Assembly (NCBI GenBank): GCA_949296525.1
Contig: CASFOP010000006.1
Span: forward strand, 1-64,000
Source: an uncultured bacterium
GTDB taxonomy: Bacteria; Elusimicrobiota; Elusimicrobia; Elusimicrobiales; Elusimicrobiaceae
Length of the DNA: 64,000 nucleotides
Direction: 5' to 3'
Shown one piece after another: positions 43,969 to 51,450 of the stretch; the stretch's first letter is position 1, and each line of letters starts with the position of its first letter. A program made the position numbers and the translations under genes. Below the pieces are notes generated by a model. The model saw nothing but the letters and a program-made list of their open reading frames with translations, was not told the DNA's origin and did not search any database.

Positions 43969-44769
43969 ATGAAAAAACTGTTTTGTATTTTTGTTTTTGC
44001 TTTAACGGCAGGCCCTTTGCTGGCCGCTGCATCTACCTGTGAAACCCGCGTTGACGGGGATCCGACGGCCACCACCGCACAACGTATAGAGCACTGCCTG
44101 ACGGATGAACCGGATCCGGCCGCACCGCCCGCCACGGAAGTGCTCCTGACCGATACCTATTCCGTCGTACAGCCTTCCCCGCAGCGGCAGGCTTCGTCTT
44201 CCACCATTACCAGCCAGGTTTATACCCCGGCGGCCATTTCCATGGAATATATAGAGCGTGATGACTACCCGGCTTTTCGCAATGATATTTTCCCCAGTTT
44301 AAGCGAAGAGGAAGCGCACGAAACCGCTTTGGCAGCACTGGGCTCCTCCCATGACCCTGCCGTCAATACGGGCAAAAAAAGCCTGCGCAAACCGGCCCGG
44401 GAAATGAAGGCCGCACCGCCCGCCGTTTCGCCGGACACCGCCGCGGCCGCCTATACCGCCCCGGTATCCTATACCGAACCGGCCTACGCACCAAGTTACA
44501 GCCAGCCCGCGGCGCAATCCTATACGGCCGGAGGTTCTTATACGGCCCCTGCTTACGGGCAGAGCTATACCCAGCAGCCAGGCACGCAGCAAATTTATAC
44601 ACAGCCTGCGGGGCAGGCGCCCTCCGCCGAGGTACAGCAGGCCCAGACCCTGCAAAATGACCCGCAGCAGAGTACCACGTTTGGCGGGGATACCCCTGTC
44701 GGATTTAATCAAGGTATAGGCACGGATAATTTTGGCTATAATGCCACCGATCCGGCTTTCCAGCCGTAA
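43969..44769 (+). CDS. Secreted Tyr/Pro/Gln-rich low-complexity protein, unknown
   Basis: Protein of 266 residues, not recognised. Signal peptide MKKLFCIFVFALTAGPLLAA (residues 1-20). Mature N-terminal part with two or three Cys (STCETRVDG, IEHC), a helical acidic stretch (SLSEEEAHETALAALG), then about 90 residues of degenerate repeats of the type S-Y-T-A-P-A-Y and Y-T-Q-Q-P, like repeat regions of surface or adhesion proteins. I start at ATG 43969 for the signal peptide and ribosome site. A small membrane protein follows 41 nt downstream from its own promoter. Role unknown; perhaps envelope surface. Confidence 0.6.
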   Translation: MKKLFCIFVFALTAGPLLAAASTCETRVDGDPTATTAQRIEHCLTDEPDPAAPPATEVLLTDTYSVVQPSPQRQASSSTITSQVYTPAAISMEYIERDDYPAFRNDIFPSLSEEEAHETALAALGSSHDPAVNTGKKSLRKPAREMKAAPPAVSPDTAAAAYTAPVSYTEPAYAPSYSQPAAQSYTAGGSYTAPAYGQSYTQQPGTQQIYTQPAGQAPSAEVQQAQTLQNDPQQSTTFGGDTPVGFNQGIGTDNFGYNATDPAFQP

Positions 44770-44775
44770 ATGTAT

Positions 44776-44804
44776 TTGACAAATTTATACAGGAAAATTA
44801 CAAT
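44776..44804 (+). promoter_or_regulatory. Near-consensus leaderless promoter
   Basis: TTGACA (44776-44781), a 17-nt spacer, TACAAT (44799-44804), then 6 nt and ATG 44811. This is the clearest case in the window of a sigma70-type promoter whose start site falls on the initiation codon. Confidence 0.75.
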
Positions 44805-44810
44805 TAATTT

Positions 44811-45110
44811 ATGACGAGTTTATTGCACAATTTTTTCGTAAAACCGTTTTCCGCCAAGGGTTTTTGGTGGGGACTGACAGATGTAGTGATTAAAACCCTA
44901 ACGGTGGTAATATGGCTGTGGGTATTTTTCACCCAGCTGTCTTTAATTTGGCAATCCATTCGGATAGATTATAACCCCCTTACCCAATTATGGTGGTTTG
45001 CTTTTGCGTTTCTCATGATTTTTGGTTCATCGCTGCTGGCCTATATTTTACTCTTCGTTCGCGATTACAACGAAACATACGAAGAAGAACCGGAAACCGC
45101 TGAAAAATAA
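44811..45110 (+). CDS. Small two-helix membrane protein, unknown
   Basis: Protein of 99 residues with two hydrophobic helices (about 25-47 and 60-83), a Trp-rich character (FWWGLTDV, QLWWFAFAF) and an acidic C-terminal tail (YEEEPETAEK). It is not assigned to a named family; DUF4282-type proteins are a weak comparison only. Transcribed from a near-perfect leaderless promoter and closed by a bidirectional terminator. Confidence 0.65.
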   Translation: MTSLLHNFFVKPFSAKGFWWGLTDVVIKTLTVVIWLWVFFTQLSLIWQSIRIDYNPLTQLWWFAFAFLMIFGSSLLAYILLFVRDYNETYEEEPETAEK

Positions 45111-45136
45111 TAAACAGCCACAAATTTTGACAAAGA

Positions 45137-45164
45137 AAAGCCCCGCCTCCCGGCGGGGTTTTTA
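45137..45164. terminator. Bidirectional terminator
   Basis: CCCCGCC and GGCGGGG flank TCCC, with an A run on the left and a T run on the right. Ends the small membrane protein gene (plus) and the MORN-repeat gene (minus). Confidence 0.85.
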
Positions 45165-45178
45165 TAAATACGATTGGC

Positions 45179-45850
45179 CTAATACACTTTTTTCAGCGTC
45201 AGTACGCCGTCCTCAAAAAACCACTCTTCTATCAGCTCTCCTGTTTCGCTGAATTTTTTGGTTACGCCGTTGGGCCTGCCGTCCTTATGCGGGGAAATCA
45301 GGGCAATGGTACCGTTGGGATGGTAAAGGATTTTATCCCCAATCAGCTTATCGTTTTTATACGTGCATTCGGAACGCAAATCCCCTTCCTGAGTATACAC
45401 GCGGCAGAGCCCGTTTAAATAGCCTTTCCTGTATTCGGATACTTCCAGGATTTTCCCGTTTGGGTAATACTTTGTCTGGCGGCCCTCTTGGCAGTCTTTT
45501 TCATAGTGCATTTCCTTATGCAGGCGGCCCGTCGGCAGAAATACGCGCACCATGCCCTGCAGCTGGCCGTCCTCATAAGATTTTTCTATATTCACTTTGC
45601 CGTTTTCAAAATAAATACGGCACAAGCCGTTGCGGCGGCCGTTCTTAAACTCACATTCAAAGTACACTTTTCCGTCATCAAAAAACTCCTTTACCGTGCC
45701 GTCGGGCAAATTCCCTTCGCTCTTTATGATATCCAGGTTTTTATCCAACATTTCCCGGTAAACTTCCTTCCCGTCCACCCAGTATGTGCGCACAAAGCCC
45801 ACATGGAGAGGGTCATTCAAACTGGCGGTTTTGCGTACGATGTCTGCCAT
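45179..45850 (-). CDS. MORN-variant repeat protein, YwqK-like
   Basis: Protein of 223 residues made of about seven tandem repeats of roughly 23 residues, of the MORN-variant (YwqK) type, for example EFKNGRRNGLCRIYFENGK, YEDGQLQGMVRVFLPTGR and EYRKGYLNGLCRVYTQEGD. These form beta-hairpin solenoids. YwqK was annotated as an antitoxin in Bacillus, but here no toxin gene lies next to it, so that role should not be assumed. No signal peptide. Second gene after the flavoprotein (3-nt gap). Confidence 0.75.
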   Translation of the reverse strand: MADIVRKTASLNDPLHVGFVRTYWVDGKEVYREMLDKNLDIIKSEGNLPDGTVKEFFDDGKVYFECEFKNGRRNGLCRIYFENGKVNIEKSYEDGQLQGMVRVFLPTGRLHKEMHYEKDCQEGRQTKYYPNGKILEVSEYRKGYLNGLCRVYTQEGDLRSECTYKNDKLIGDKILYHPNGTIALISPHKDGRPNGVTKKFSETGELIEEWFFEDGVLTLKKVY

Positions 45851-45853
45851 ATT

Positions 45854-47080
45854 TTACTCCTCCGGCATGGCCCGGGCCGCCGTGTAACCGCAGCCCCAGG
45901 CAAAATGTAAGTTAAATCCTCCGCTGCGCCCGTCCACATCCAGCATTTCGCCCAAAATATACAAACCGGGACAACGCAACGACTCCAATGTATTATAGTT
46001 TATTTCGGCGCAATTTACACCCCCGGACGCGGCCATGGCTTCCGTCCACGGCCGCAAAGACGTCACCGTAAAAGGCCACGCAGACAGCGTTTTGGCTACG
46101 TCTTTAAACGTATTTTCCGTCCAGGAGGTTACCGGCAGTTTTTTTCTTATCCCGGCGAAATCAATCAACAGGTTGGCTATATTTTCATGCAGCAGACCGG
46201 CAAAAAATTCTTTGGCTGTGCGGGAAGGAAAACGCGCCGCACGTTCTTTTAAAAAAAGCTCTTTGTCCGGTATATCCGGAAAAAAATCCAATGCCAGAGG
46301 CACCGGCCCTTCAGACAGCGCTTTTCCGGCGGTGCTGCTGAGATTAAGCACCGCCGGCCCGGAAAGGCCGTAGGCGGTAAAAAGCACTTCCCCCTCATTT
46401 TGCAGGGCCTGCTGCGTACCGGGCCAAAGAGTGGCCCGCACCTGTGCGCGGATGCCCTGCAGGCGCGCTACGGCCTTTTCCCGGACATTTAACGCACACA
46501 AGGCAGGGGTGGGCGGCACCAGGCGATGCCCCAGCGCGGCGGCCAGTTTATAGCCGCTTTCCGTACCGCCCGCCTGCGGATAGGCTTTGGAGCCGCAGGC
46601 CAACACGGCATATTTGGACATAAAAGTTTCCCCTGTTGCCAGCGTTACGCGAAAAAGCTTTTTCTTCTCTATTTTAACGGCTTCGCTGTCCGTTTTCAGT
46701 TCAACACCGGCTTCGCTGCAGGCCAAACGCAGTGCTTCTGCCACGGCAGTAGACTTACCCGTACGCGGGAACACGCGCCCTTGCCCTTCCTGCACAGTCA
46801 ACACACCCAACGCATGGAAAATGTCCAGGCAGTTTTGAAAAGTAAAATGCTTTAACACCGCTTCCGCCAGCGCCGGCGTGCCGCGGTAATCGGAGGCGGA
46901 CACACAGGCATTGGTCAGGTTGCAGCGCCCGTTGCCGCTGACCAAAATTTTACGCCCGGCCTGATGTTCTTTTTCCAAAAGCAATACCCGTTTTTTGCGC
47001 CGCGCACACTGCAGCGCGCACATCAGCCCGGAAGCCCCGGCCCCGATAATAATCACATCATAACCAGAAGAATCGTTCAT
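45854..47080 (-). CDS. HI0933/YhiN-family flavoprotein
   Basis: FAD-binding oxidoreductase of 408 residues. Dinucleotide motif VIIIGAGASGLMCALQCARR, the family motif KILVSGNGRCNLTNA (about residues 45-59), and the closing LYILGEMLDVDGRSGGFNLHFAWGCG. Cytosolic; the substrate of this family is unknown. TATAGT lies 7 nt before the ATG, so the message is probably leaderless. Co-transcribed with the MORN-repeat gene. Confidence 0.88.
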   Translation of the reverse strand: MNDSSGYDVIIIGAGASGLMCALQCARRKKRVLLLEKEHQAGRKILVSGNGRCNLTNACVSASDYRGTPALAEAVLKHFTFQNCLDIFHALGVLTVQEGQGRVFPRTGKSTAVAEALRLACSEAGVELKTDSEAVKIEKKKLFRVTLATGETFMSKYAVLACGSKAYPQAGGTESGYKLAAALGHRLVPPTPALCALNVREKAVARLQGIRAQVRATLWPGTQQALQNEGEVLFTAYGLSGPAVLNLSSTAGKALSEGPVPLALDFFPDIPDKELFLKERAARFPSRTAKEFFAGLLHENIANLLIDFAGIRKKLPVTSWTENTFKDVAKTLSAWPFTVTSLRPWTEAMAASGGVNCAEINYNTLESLRCPGLYILGEMLDVDGRSGGFNLHFAWGCGYTAARAMPEE

Positions 47081-47087
47081 TACAGCT

Positions 47088-47093
47088 ACTATA
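47088..47093 (-). promoter_or_regulatory. -10 element of a leaderless promoter
   Basis: TATAGT on the minus strand, 7 nt before the flavoprotein ATG at 47080. Confidence 0.45.
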
Positions 47094-47182
47094 TCAAATT
47101 TAGACGGGAGAAAAGACTCCTCCGTCTATGCCTCAAAGACCCGGGCCCTATGCCCGGGAGTTTACGCGAAAGGTCATTTACA

Positions 47183-47208
47183 AAAAACCCTGCCAAAAGG
47201 CAGGGTCT
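47183..47208 (-). terminator. Terminator of tRNA-Met
   Basis: ACCCTGCC and GGCAGGGT on the minus strand, loop TTTT, then a TTTTTTG run, directly after the tRNA. Confidence 0.85.
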
Positions 47209-47213
47209 AAATA

Positions 47214-47287
47214 TGTCACCGGGTGGGCTCGAACCACCGACCTAGCGCTTATGAAACGCTCGCTCTAACCAGCTGAGCTACGGTGAC
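47214..47287 (-). tRNA. tRNA-Met (CAT)
   Basis: Full cloverleaf on the minus strand: acceptor GTCACCG/CGGTGAC, D arm GCTC-AGCTGGTTA-GAGC, anticodon loop TTCATAA with CAT, T arm GGTGG-TTCGAGC-CCACC, discriminator A. The 3' CCA is not encoded. The first base pair G-C excludes the usual initiator tRNA; a lysidine-type tRNA-Ile(CAT) is the alternative. Confidence 0.92.
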
Positions 47288-47362
47288 GCAAATCAGATAT
47301 AGATATTATAACAAAAGAGTTTCCGGCTGCGCAAATAAATTCATTCTTCCCAGCAAATCAAA

Positions 47363-47962
47363 TCAGTTTTTCAGCGTATAGTCACTCAGTTTATCCGGCA
47401 CCCGGCCGCTTTTGGCCGCGGCAAAATCTTCTTCCGCCGATTTGGCGTCCCCCATTTTCAAATATACCGTACCGCGCGCATTATAGACATCTGCCGCCGG
47501 GCGCAATTTCAGCACATAGGAATAATCGGCCACCGCCTGGTCATATTTGCCCAACATAAAATTCACGCCACCGCGGGAAAAAAAGGTTTCCGCCCTTTCG
47601 GGGGCCAACACCAATGCCATATTCAGCACTTCCAAAGCGTCTGCATAGTATCCTTGGGCAGCCATCACGGATGCTAGGGCAGCATATCCCGCCGCATCAT
47701 AAGGACGCATTTCCAACACTTTCATAAAATCCTGTGCCGCTGCCGCATAATCCCCCGCAGAAAAATACGCCGTGCCGCGCGAGGCATAAACGGAAGCATT
47801 ATTGGGATTGAGGTCCAATGCTTTATTATAAGCCGACAGAGCCTTTTGGACCTGTCCGTCTTTAAAATAGCCGTCCCCGCGGGCCAGCCATTCGGCCGAA
47901 GTGGGCAAAGTCTGGCACGCTGCCATAGAAATGGCCATAAAGAATAAAAAAATCTTTTTCAT
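47363..47962 (-). CDS. TPR-repeat lipoprotein
   Basis: Protein of 199 residues. Lipoprotein signal MKKIFLFFMAISMAACQ with lipobox MAAC (Cys16). Four to five tetratricopeptide repeats follow, for example ALSAYNKALDLNPNNASVY, AAAQDFMKVLEMRPYDAAGY and AVADYSYVLKLRPAADVY. I start at ATG 47962 for the signal peptide and GGAGG; the longer frame runs into the promoter (TATAAT about 35 nt upstream). Probably a periplasmic or outer-membrane scaffold, like PilF/YfgC-type TPR proteins, but no pilus operon is next to it. Confidence 0.8.
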   Translation of the reverse strand: MKKIFLFFMAISMAACQTLPTSAEWLARGDGYFKDGQVQKALSAYNKALDLNPNNASVYASRGTAYFSAGDYAAAAQDFMKVLEMRPYDAAGYAALASVMAAQGYYADALEVLNMALVLAPERAETFFSRGGVNFMLGKYDQAVADYSYVLKLRPAADVYNARGTVYLKMGDAKSAEEDFAAAKSGRVPDKLSDYTLKN

Positions 47963-48080
47963 TTTGTCCTCCGCTATTTTTTCAAAATTATAGCACAAAA
48001 GGCCCAAAACCTTCTAGGCACAAAAACGGCCCGCCCCTGGGCCCAAAGGCCCTGTTTTTTTCTGTGGGCAAATGTTAGAT

Positions 48081-48181
48081 TATAAGTGTCAGGAACACAC
48101 GATTTACCCCCAAACCGCTGCAGTCCCAAACCCTGCTGCAGCGGTTCCCCTTTAAAAACCCCGCTTCACAGCGGGGTTTTT
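48081..48181 (+). ncRNA. Candidate small RNA with C-rich single-stranded parts
   Basis: Intergenic unit with a TATAAG-like -10 (48081-48086, weak -35), an unpaired C-rich segment, a perfect 11-bp hairpin (AACCGCTGCAG 48113-48123, mirror 48136-48146) with a 12-nt loop that is also C-rich, and a strong terminator (48156-48181). No ORF with a ribosome site. C-rich loops often pair with Shine-Dalgarno sequences in known sRNAs. Confidence 0.45.
48156..48181 (+). terminator. Terminator of the candidate sRNA
   Basis: CCCCGC pairs with GCGGGG around TTCACA, with an upstream A run and a downstream T run. Confidence 0.85.
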
Positions 48182-48227
48182 ATATATCCCTCTCCTATGC
48201 TAAAATAAAAGAAAAACGGAGCCTGAC

Positions 48228-48986
48228 ATGCCTGCCCAACTTACCGTATTCATTATTACCAAAAACGAAGAAAAGAATATTGCCAAATGCATTTTAAGCG
48301 TTCAGGAACTGAACCCGGAAATTATAGTGGTGGACTCCGGGTCTTCGGATCAAACCGTCCAGATCGCCCGTCAGGCGGGTGCCGAAGTTTATACGCGACC
48401 TTTTGACAATTTTGCCGCGCAAAAGGCTTTCGCCTTAAACAAAGTGCGCACGCCATGGGCCTTAAATTTAGACGCGGACGAAACTTTAACCCCGCAGCTG
48501 TGTGAAGAAATACGCCGTGTATTGCCAGGTACGCCGTATGCGGGTTTTCTGTTGCACCGCCAAAATTATTTCCTGGGCAAACACATGAAACACAGCGACC
48601 TGGACAAAGAATATATTTTACGACTGGTGCGCACCGACGGAGCAAACTACGACGGCAAGCTGGTGCATGAAGGTCTGCACGCAGACGGGCCCGTCGGCCG
48701 GCTGAAAGCCCCTTTTCTGCACCATTCCTACAACAGCATAGAAAGCTATTTCACCAAATTTAATGAATATACCACGCTGTCTGCCCGCCAGATGTATGCA
48801 AACGGGCGGCGTTTTAACCTGTTTTTCGTTATAGTTACCATCCCGTTTGAATTTTTTAAACGCTATGTATTAAAGCTCGGTATTTTGGACGGAATGCGCG
48901 GTTTTTTATGGGCGTATTTTTCGTCTTTTTCCGTATCTGTCAAATATGTAAAACTCTGGGCTTTACAGCAAAAGGATAAACAATGA
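48228..48986 (+). CDS. Glycosyltransferase family 2, WaaE/KdtX-like
   Basis: GT-A enzyme of 252 residues. N-terminal TVFIITKNEEKNIAKCILSV, VDSGSSDQT, LNLDADE (metal motif), and the family's HEGLHADG region. This pattern is typical of the WaaE/KdtX beta-1,4-glucosyltransferase group that modifies LPS core. A hydrophobic C-terminal stretch may bind the membrane. CGGAG lies before the ATG. It overlaps the deacetylase gene by 4 nt; the three genes to 50532 form one unit for surface glycan work. Confidence 0.85.
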   Translation: MPAQLTVFIITKNEEKNIAKCILSVQELNPEIIVVDSGSSDQTVQIARQAGAEVYTRPFDNFAAQKAFALNKVRTPWALNLDADETLTPQLCEEIRRVLPGTPYAGFLLHRQNYFLGKHMKHSDLDKEYILRLVRTDGANYDGKLVHEGLHADGPVGRLKAPFLHHSYNSIESYFTKFNEYTTLSARQMYANGRRFNLFFVIVTIPFEFFKRYVLKLGILDGMRGFLWAYFSSFSVSVKYVKLWALQQKDKQ

Positions 48987-49756
48987 TGTGGCTTTGGATC
49001 TTTCCGTTGATTCTGCTCCTGGCGGCTGCCTGCCGCTGGCAGTTTTGGCGTTTACCTAAAAAAGGCCTGCTGGCCCTGATGTACCATCATATCGGGCAAA
49101 CAGATCCCGCCGATGAACAATACCCTTTTACCATCTCCCCGCAGCGTTTTGAAGAACAGCTGGACATGCTGCAAAAGCACGGGTTTTCCCCCATCGGTCT
49201 GGATGAACTCAAAGCCGCCGCGTCTTCCAGCCGGCGTCTGCCGGAAAAACCCGTTCTGCTGACTTTTGACGACGGCTATGCGGACAATTTCCAACATCTT
49301 TTCCCCATTTTGCAAAAAAGACAAGTCAAGGCCCTCATTTTTTTAATCACGGATCTTATCGGAAAAGAACCCGGGTACATGACCTGGGAGCAGGTGCGCC
49401 AAATGCAACAGAGCGGCCTGGTGCAGTTCGGCTCCCACACCACCAGCCACGCCCGGCTGCGCCGATTGTCAGAAGAAGAAATCCTGCGTGAGCTGACACA
49501 AAGCAAAAAAACGCTGGAAGAAAAACTGGGGGTGGCGTGCGAAGCTTTCTGTTACCCGTTTGGATCCGGCGGTTTTGACAAACGCGTGCGGCCACTGGTA
49601 TTCCGGGCCGGTTATTTGTTTGATTTCAGCACCAAGCCGGGTATCAACCCCTGGCCCTGGAAAGGCAAAAAAACCATTCTGCGCGCTTTCCCGCGCGGCG
49701 GGGAAACACTGACGGACTTTTACGTACAGATTACCCGCGGGAAAAGTAAATTTTAA
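48983..49756 (+). CDS. Polysaccharide deacetylase (NodB domain)
   Basis: Membrane-anchored CE4 enzyme of 257 residues. One N-terminal helix, then MYHHIG, the metal-binding TFDDGY (motif 1, about residues 95-100), SHTTSHARL (motif 2 His pair, about 153-161) and CYPFGSGGFD (motif 3). All catalytic residues are present. It would remove acetyl groups from an N-acetylated glycan such as LPS sugar, capsule or peptidoglycan. It is followed 5 nt downstream by a degenerate copy of itself. Confidence 0.88.
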   Translation: MMWLWIFPLILLLAAACRWQFWRLPKKGLLALMYHHIGQTDPADEQYPFTISPQRFEEQLDMLQKHGFSPIGLDELKAAASSSRRLPEKPVLLTFDDGYADNFQHLFPILQKRQVKALIFLITDLIGKEPGYMTWEQVRQMQQSGLVQFGSHTTSHARLRRLSEEEILRELTQSKKTLEEKLGVACEAFCYPFGSGGFDKRVRPLVFRAGYLFDFSTKPGINPWPWKGKKTILRAFPRGGETLTDFYVQITRGKSKF

Positions 49757-49761
49757 CTTTT

Positions 49762-50532
49762 ATGTTTCTTTGTTTGGCTTTACTTCTCATCCTGTGCATC
49801 GGCCTCTACTGCGCGCCGCTATTGCGCTCCCGCAGGCCCGTCCTGCCTGTTCTGCTTATCGGCAAAATCGGCAAACCGCCTCAGGGCTCTAAAAACAAAA
49901 AATACTGGCTCTGCGAAAAGAAACTGGAAAAGCTGCTGGCGGCTATCACAACCAACGGCTTTACCCCCGTTCTGCCGCAGGATATTTTGTCCGGCCCGCT
50001 GTCCCCGCACCCCGTCTGCCTGGTATTTACGGGCGGTTATCAAAATTTGCATCATCTATTGCTCCCCTTGCTGGAAAAATATGACTGCCGGGCCTGTATT
50101 GCGCTGCCCGCGGGGCTTATCGGCCAGTATGACGCCTGGCAGAAGCCAGAAGAAGGCCCCTGGCAAAATTTGCTTACGGCACAGGAAATCAAACAAATGA
50201 AGGAGAGCGGACGGGTAGAGTTTATTTCCGCTACCGTGGACGGACGGCCGGTTGACCCGGAAGATGACGGACGGGCTCTGTGGCAACTTCGGGAAAATAA
50301 AACCCGTCTGCACAACATATATAAACTGCCCACAAACGCCGTTTATTTCCCGCTCAAAAACCCGCATCGGCCGGTTGTATTACAGCAAGCCAAACAGTGC
50401 TTTGCCATGCTTATCGGTAATAAAACAGGCAATAACCCCCTGCCTTTGGATGCGTCCTTGCCGCTGCACGTTTTTCCCGTTTCTGGCACGGTTTCCCTGA
50501 TCCGGCTTTTATGGAAAATGTCGCGAAAATAA
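49762..50532 (+). CDS. Inactive tandem paralogue of the polysaccharide deacetylase
   Basis: Protein of 256 residues that aligns over its length with the preceding deacetylase: an N-terminal helix, then KLEKLLAAITTNGFTPVL (compare QLDMLQKHGFSPIG), CLVFTGGYQNLHHLLLPLLEK (compare LLTFDDGYADNFQHLFPIL), LLTAQEIKQMKESGRVEF (compare MTWEQVRQMQQSGLVQF). The metal motif DDG has become TGG and SHTTSH has become SATVDG, so it cannot bind metal in the known way. The reading frame is intact, which argues for a retained non-catalytic role. Confidence 0.75.
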   Translation: MFLCLALLLILCIGLYCAPLLRSRRPVLPVLLIGKIGKPPQGSKNKKYWLCEKKLEKLLAAITTNGFTPVLPQDILSGPLSPHPVCLVFTGGYQNLHHLLLPLLEKYDCRACIALPAGLIGQYDAWQKPEEGPWQNLLTAQEIKQMKESGRVEFISATVDGRPVDPEDDGRALWQLRENKTRLHNIYKLPTNAVYFPLKNPHRPVVLQQAKQCFAMLIGNKTGNNPLPLDASLPLHVFPVSGTVSLIRLLWKMSRK

Positions 50533-50991
50533 TATCTTTTCCCACTCCCACCTACCCAACCGTTTTTTAAATATGATGTTTTTGTTCCGAAAGATGAAAA
50601 GAACGAAAGGGAGGGTTTTCCTTTCTCGCCCGCCTATACAGCCGGATAAAAAGTGCATATTCTCGCTTTTCCAAGGCTATTTCCTCCCGTAACGACTTTC
50701 TGTTTTCTGCACTGAAAAACCGGTTATAGACTGCCAGCAATTTTTGCAAACACTTTCCTCCGCCGGCACAGCATAAACACCCTTGCCGCGCTGCTACCGG
50801 GAGCCCTTTCCGCGCCGCCGCGTGAAAAATTACATTTTCCAAACGGATTTTGTCCCATTTTTCTCCGGCGGATATCCGGGGCTGCCTCCTCTTATGCGGG
50901 ACTGTTTGAGCCGCGGTAAAACCGGGAGGAGGCGTTTGACGCCCCCTCCCGCGTCCGCGCGCTTTTATCACGTGCGCCGCGGAAACAAAAC
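50533..50991. other. Gene-poor stretch with strong hairpins
   Basis: I see no convincing gene. The long minus-strand frame here is Arg-rich, lacks family features and starts with TTG inside a promoter-like region. A very strong hairpin (GGGAGG-A-GGCGT with ACGCC-C-CCTCCC, about 50930-50957) is present. It may belong to the 3' part of the minus-strand transcript that starts near 51.1 kb. Confidence 0.4.
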
Positions 50992-51078
50992 TCATTTCAT
51001 GTTTTTCCATTCGTCGGCCACCCCGTAAGCGGCCGCCAGCAGAAGTGCTGTCAGGACTATACGCAGGAAAATATCCAT
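50992..51078 (-). CDS. Possible 28-residue membrane peptide
   Basis: Small frame MDIFLRIVLTALLLAAAYGV followed by a short charged tail (ADEWKNMK): a single hydrophobic helix that could insert in the membrane, the type of peptide seen in type I toxin systems. There is no Shine-Dalgarno sequence; the promoter-like region and a GTTAGCAAAG operator copy lie directly upstream. Speculative. Confidence 0.3.
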   Translation of the reverse strand: MDIFLRIVLTALLLAAAYGVADEWKNMK

Positions 51079-51091
51079 AAAAAACTAACAC

Positions 51092-51178
51092 GGTTAGCAA
51101 AGCGTACAAAATCAAAAAGCAAAGCTTTCCGCTTGTTAAAGCGCTCTCATCTCTCTTTTTATTTTGACGCTTTGCTAA
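51092..51178. repeat. Inverted operator-like repeat pair
   Basis: GTTAGCAAAGCGT (51092-51104) and its exact mirror ACGCTTTGCTAAC (51166-51178), 61 nt apart; the similarity continues outward into AAAAT and AAAAAG with single-base gaps. Related GTTAGCATAG and TTGTTAG copies lie at 51370-51393. They flank divergent transcription toward 51078 and toward the regulator gene, as expected for operators of that regulator. Confidence 0.5.
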
Positions 51179-51199
51179 CTCAAGTTACTCTTTATTTGC

Positions 51200-51325
51200 T
51201 AGAATAAGACCGCATAGATCGGGCAAGAAATATGCGGCCGGGACGGCGGAGAACTGCATATCACGGGGCTGTGATACCGGGCCGGCGGACGGCCCTTCTC
51301 CGGCATACGCCTCGGCGGCGTTTTT
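51200..51325 (+). ncRNA. Structured leader or small RNA upstream of the regulator
   Basis: An extended -10 (TGC-TAGAAT, 51197-51205) precedes a folded stretch: CCGCATA/TATGCGG hairpin, GGAGAA/TTCTCC closing a junction that holds TATCAC-GGGGCT-GTGATA (51259-51276) and GGGCCG-CGGCCC hairpins, then a weak terminator ACGCC-TCGGC-GGCGT-TTTT (51307-51325). It ends about 125 nt before the regulator gene. It has no ORF and matches no RNA family I know. Two segments are complementary to the large RNA at 52.2-52.6 kb. Confidence 0.45.
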
Positions 51326-51368
51326 CCGTCCGAAGAACAGTAATCCCAAGCGTCAGCGGCTTTGGATA

Positions 51369-51396
51369 TTGTTAGCATAGTAAGTTTTGTTAGTGT
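51369..51396 (+). promoter_or_regulatory. Likely promoter and operator of the regulator gene
   Basis: TTGTTA (51369-51374), a 16-nt spacer, TAGTGT (51391-51396). GTTAGCATAGTAAG and GTTAG copies of the operator motif overlap it, so the regulator may repress itself. Confidence 0.4.
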
Positions 51397-51450
51397 TTGT
51401 CAAGCGTTTTTTTGCGCTTCTGTTTTACCCCCGTTCTCACAGGAGAAATT

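Noticed and set aside
45179-45850. A toxin-antitoxin pair with the YwqK-like protein
   Set aside because: Neighbours are a flavoprotein and a small membrane protein separated by a terminator; nothing resembles a toxin in the same operon.
48039-48062. A GGGCC/GGCCC hairpin with a T run on the plus strand
   Set aside because: It looks like a terminator, but no plus-strand gene leads into it, so I could not assign a transcript and did not list it.
50567-51115. A 182-codon minus-strand frame in the gene-poor region
   Set aside because: TTG start inside a promoter-like area, Arg-rich unstructured translation, no motif, and it runs across a very strong hairpin.
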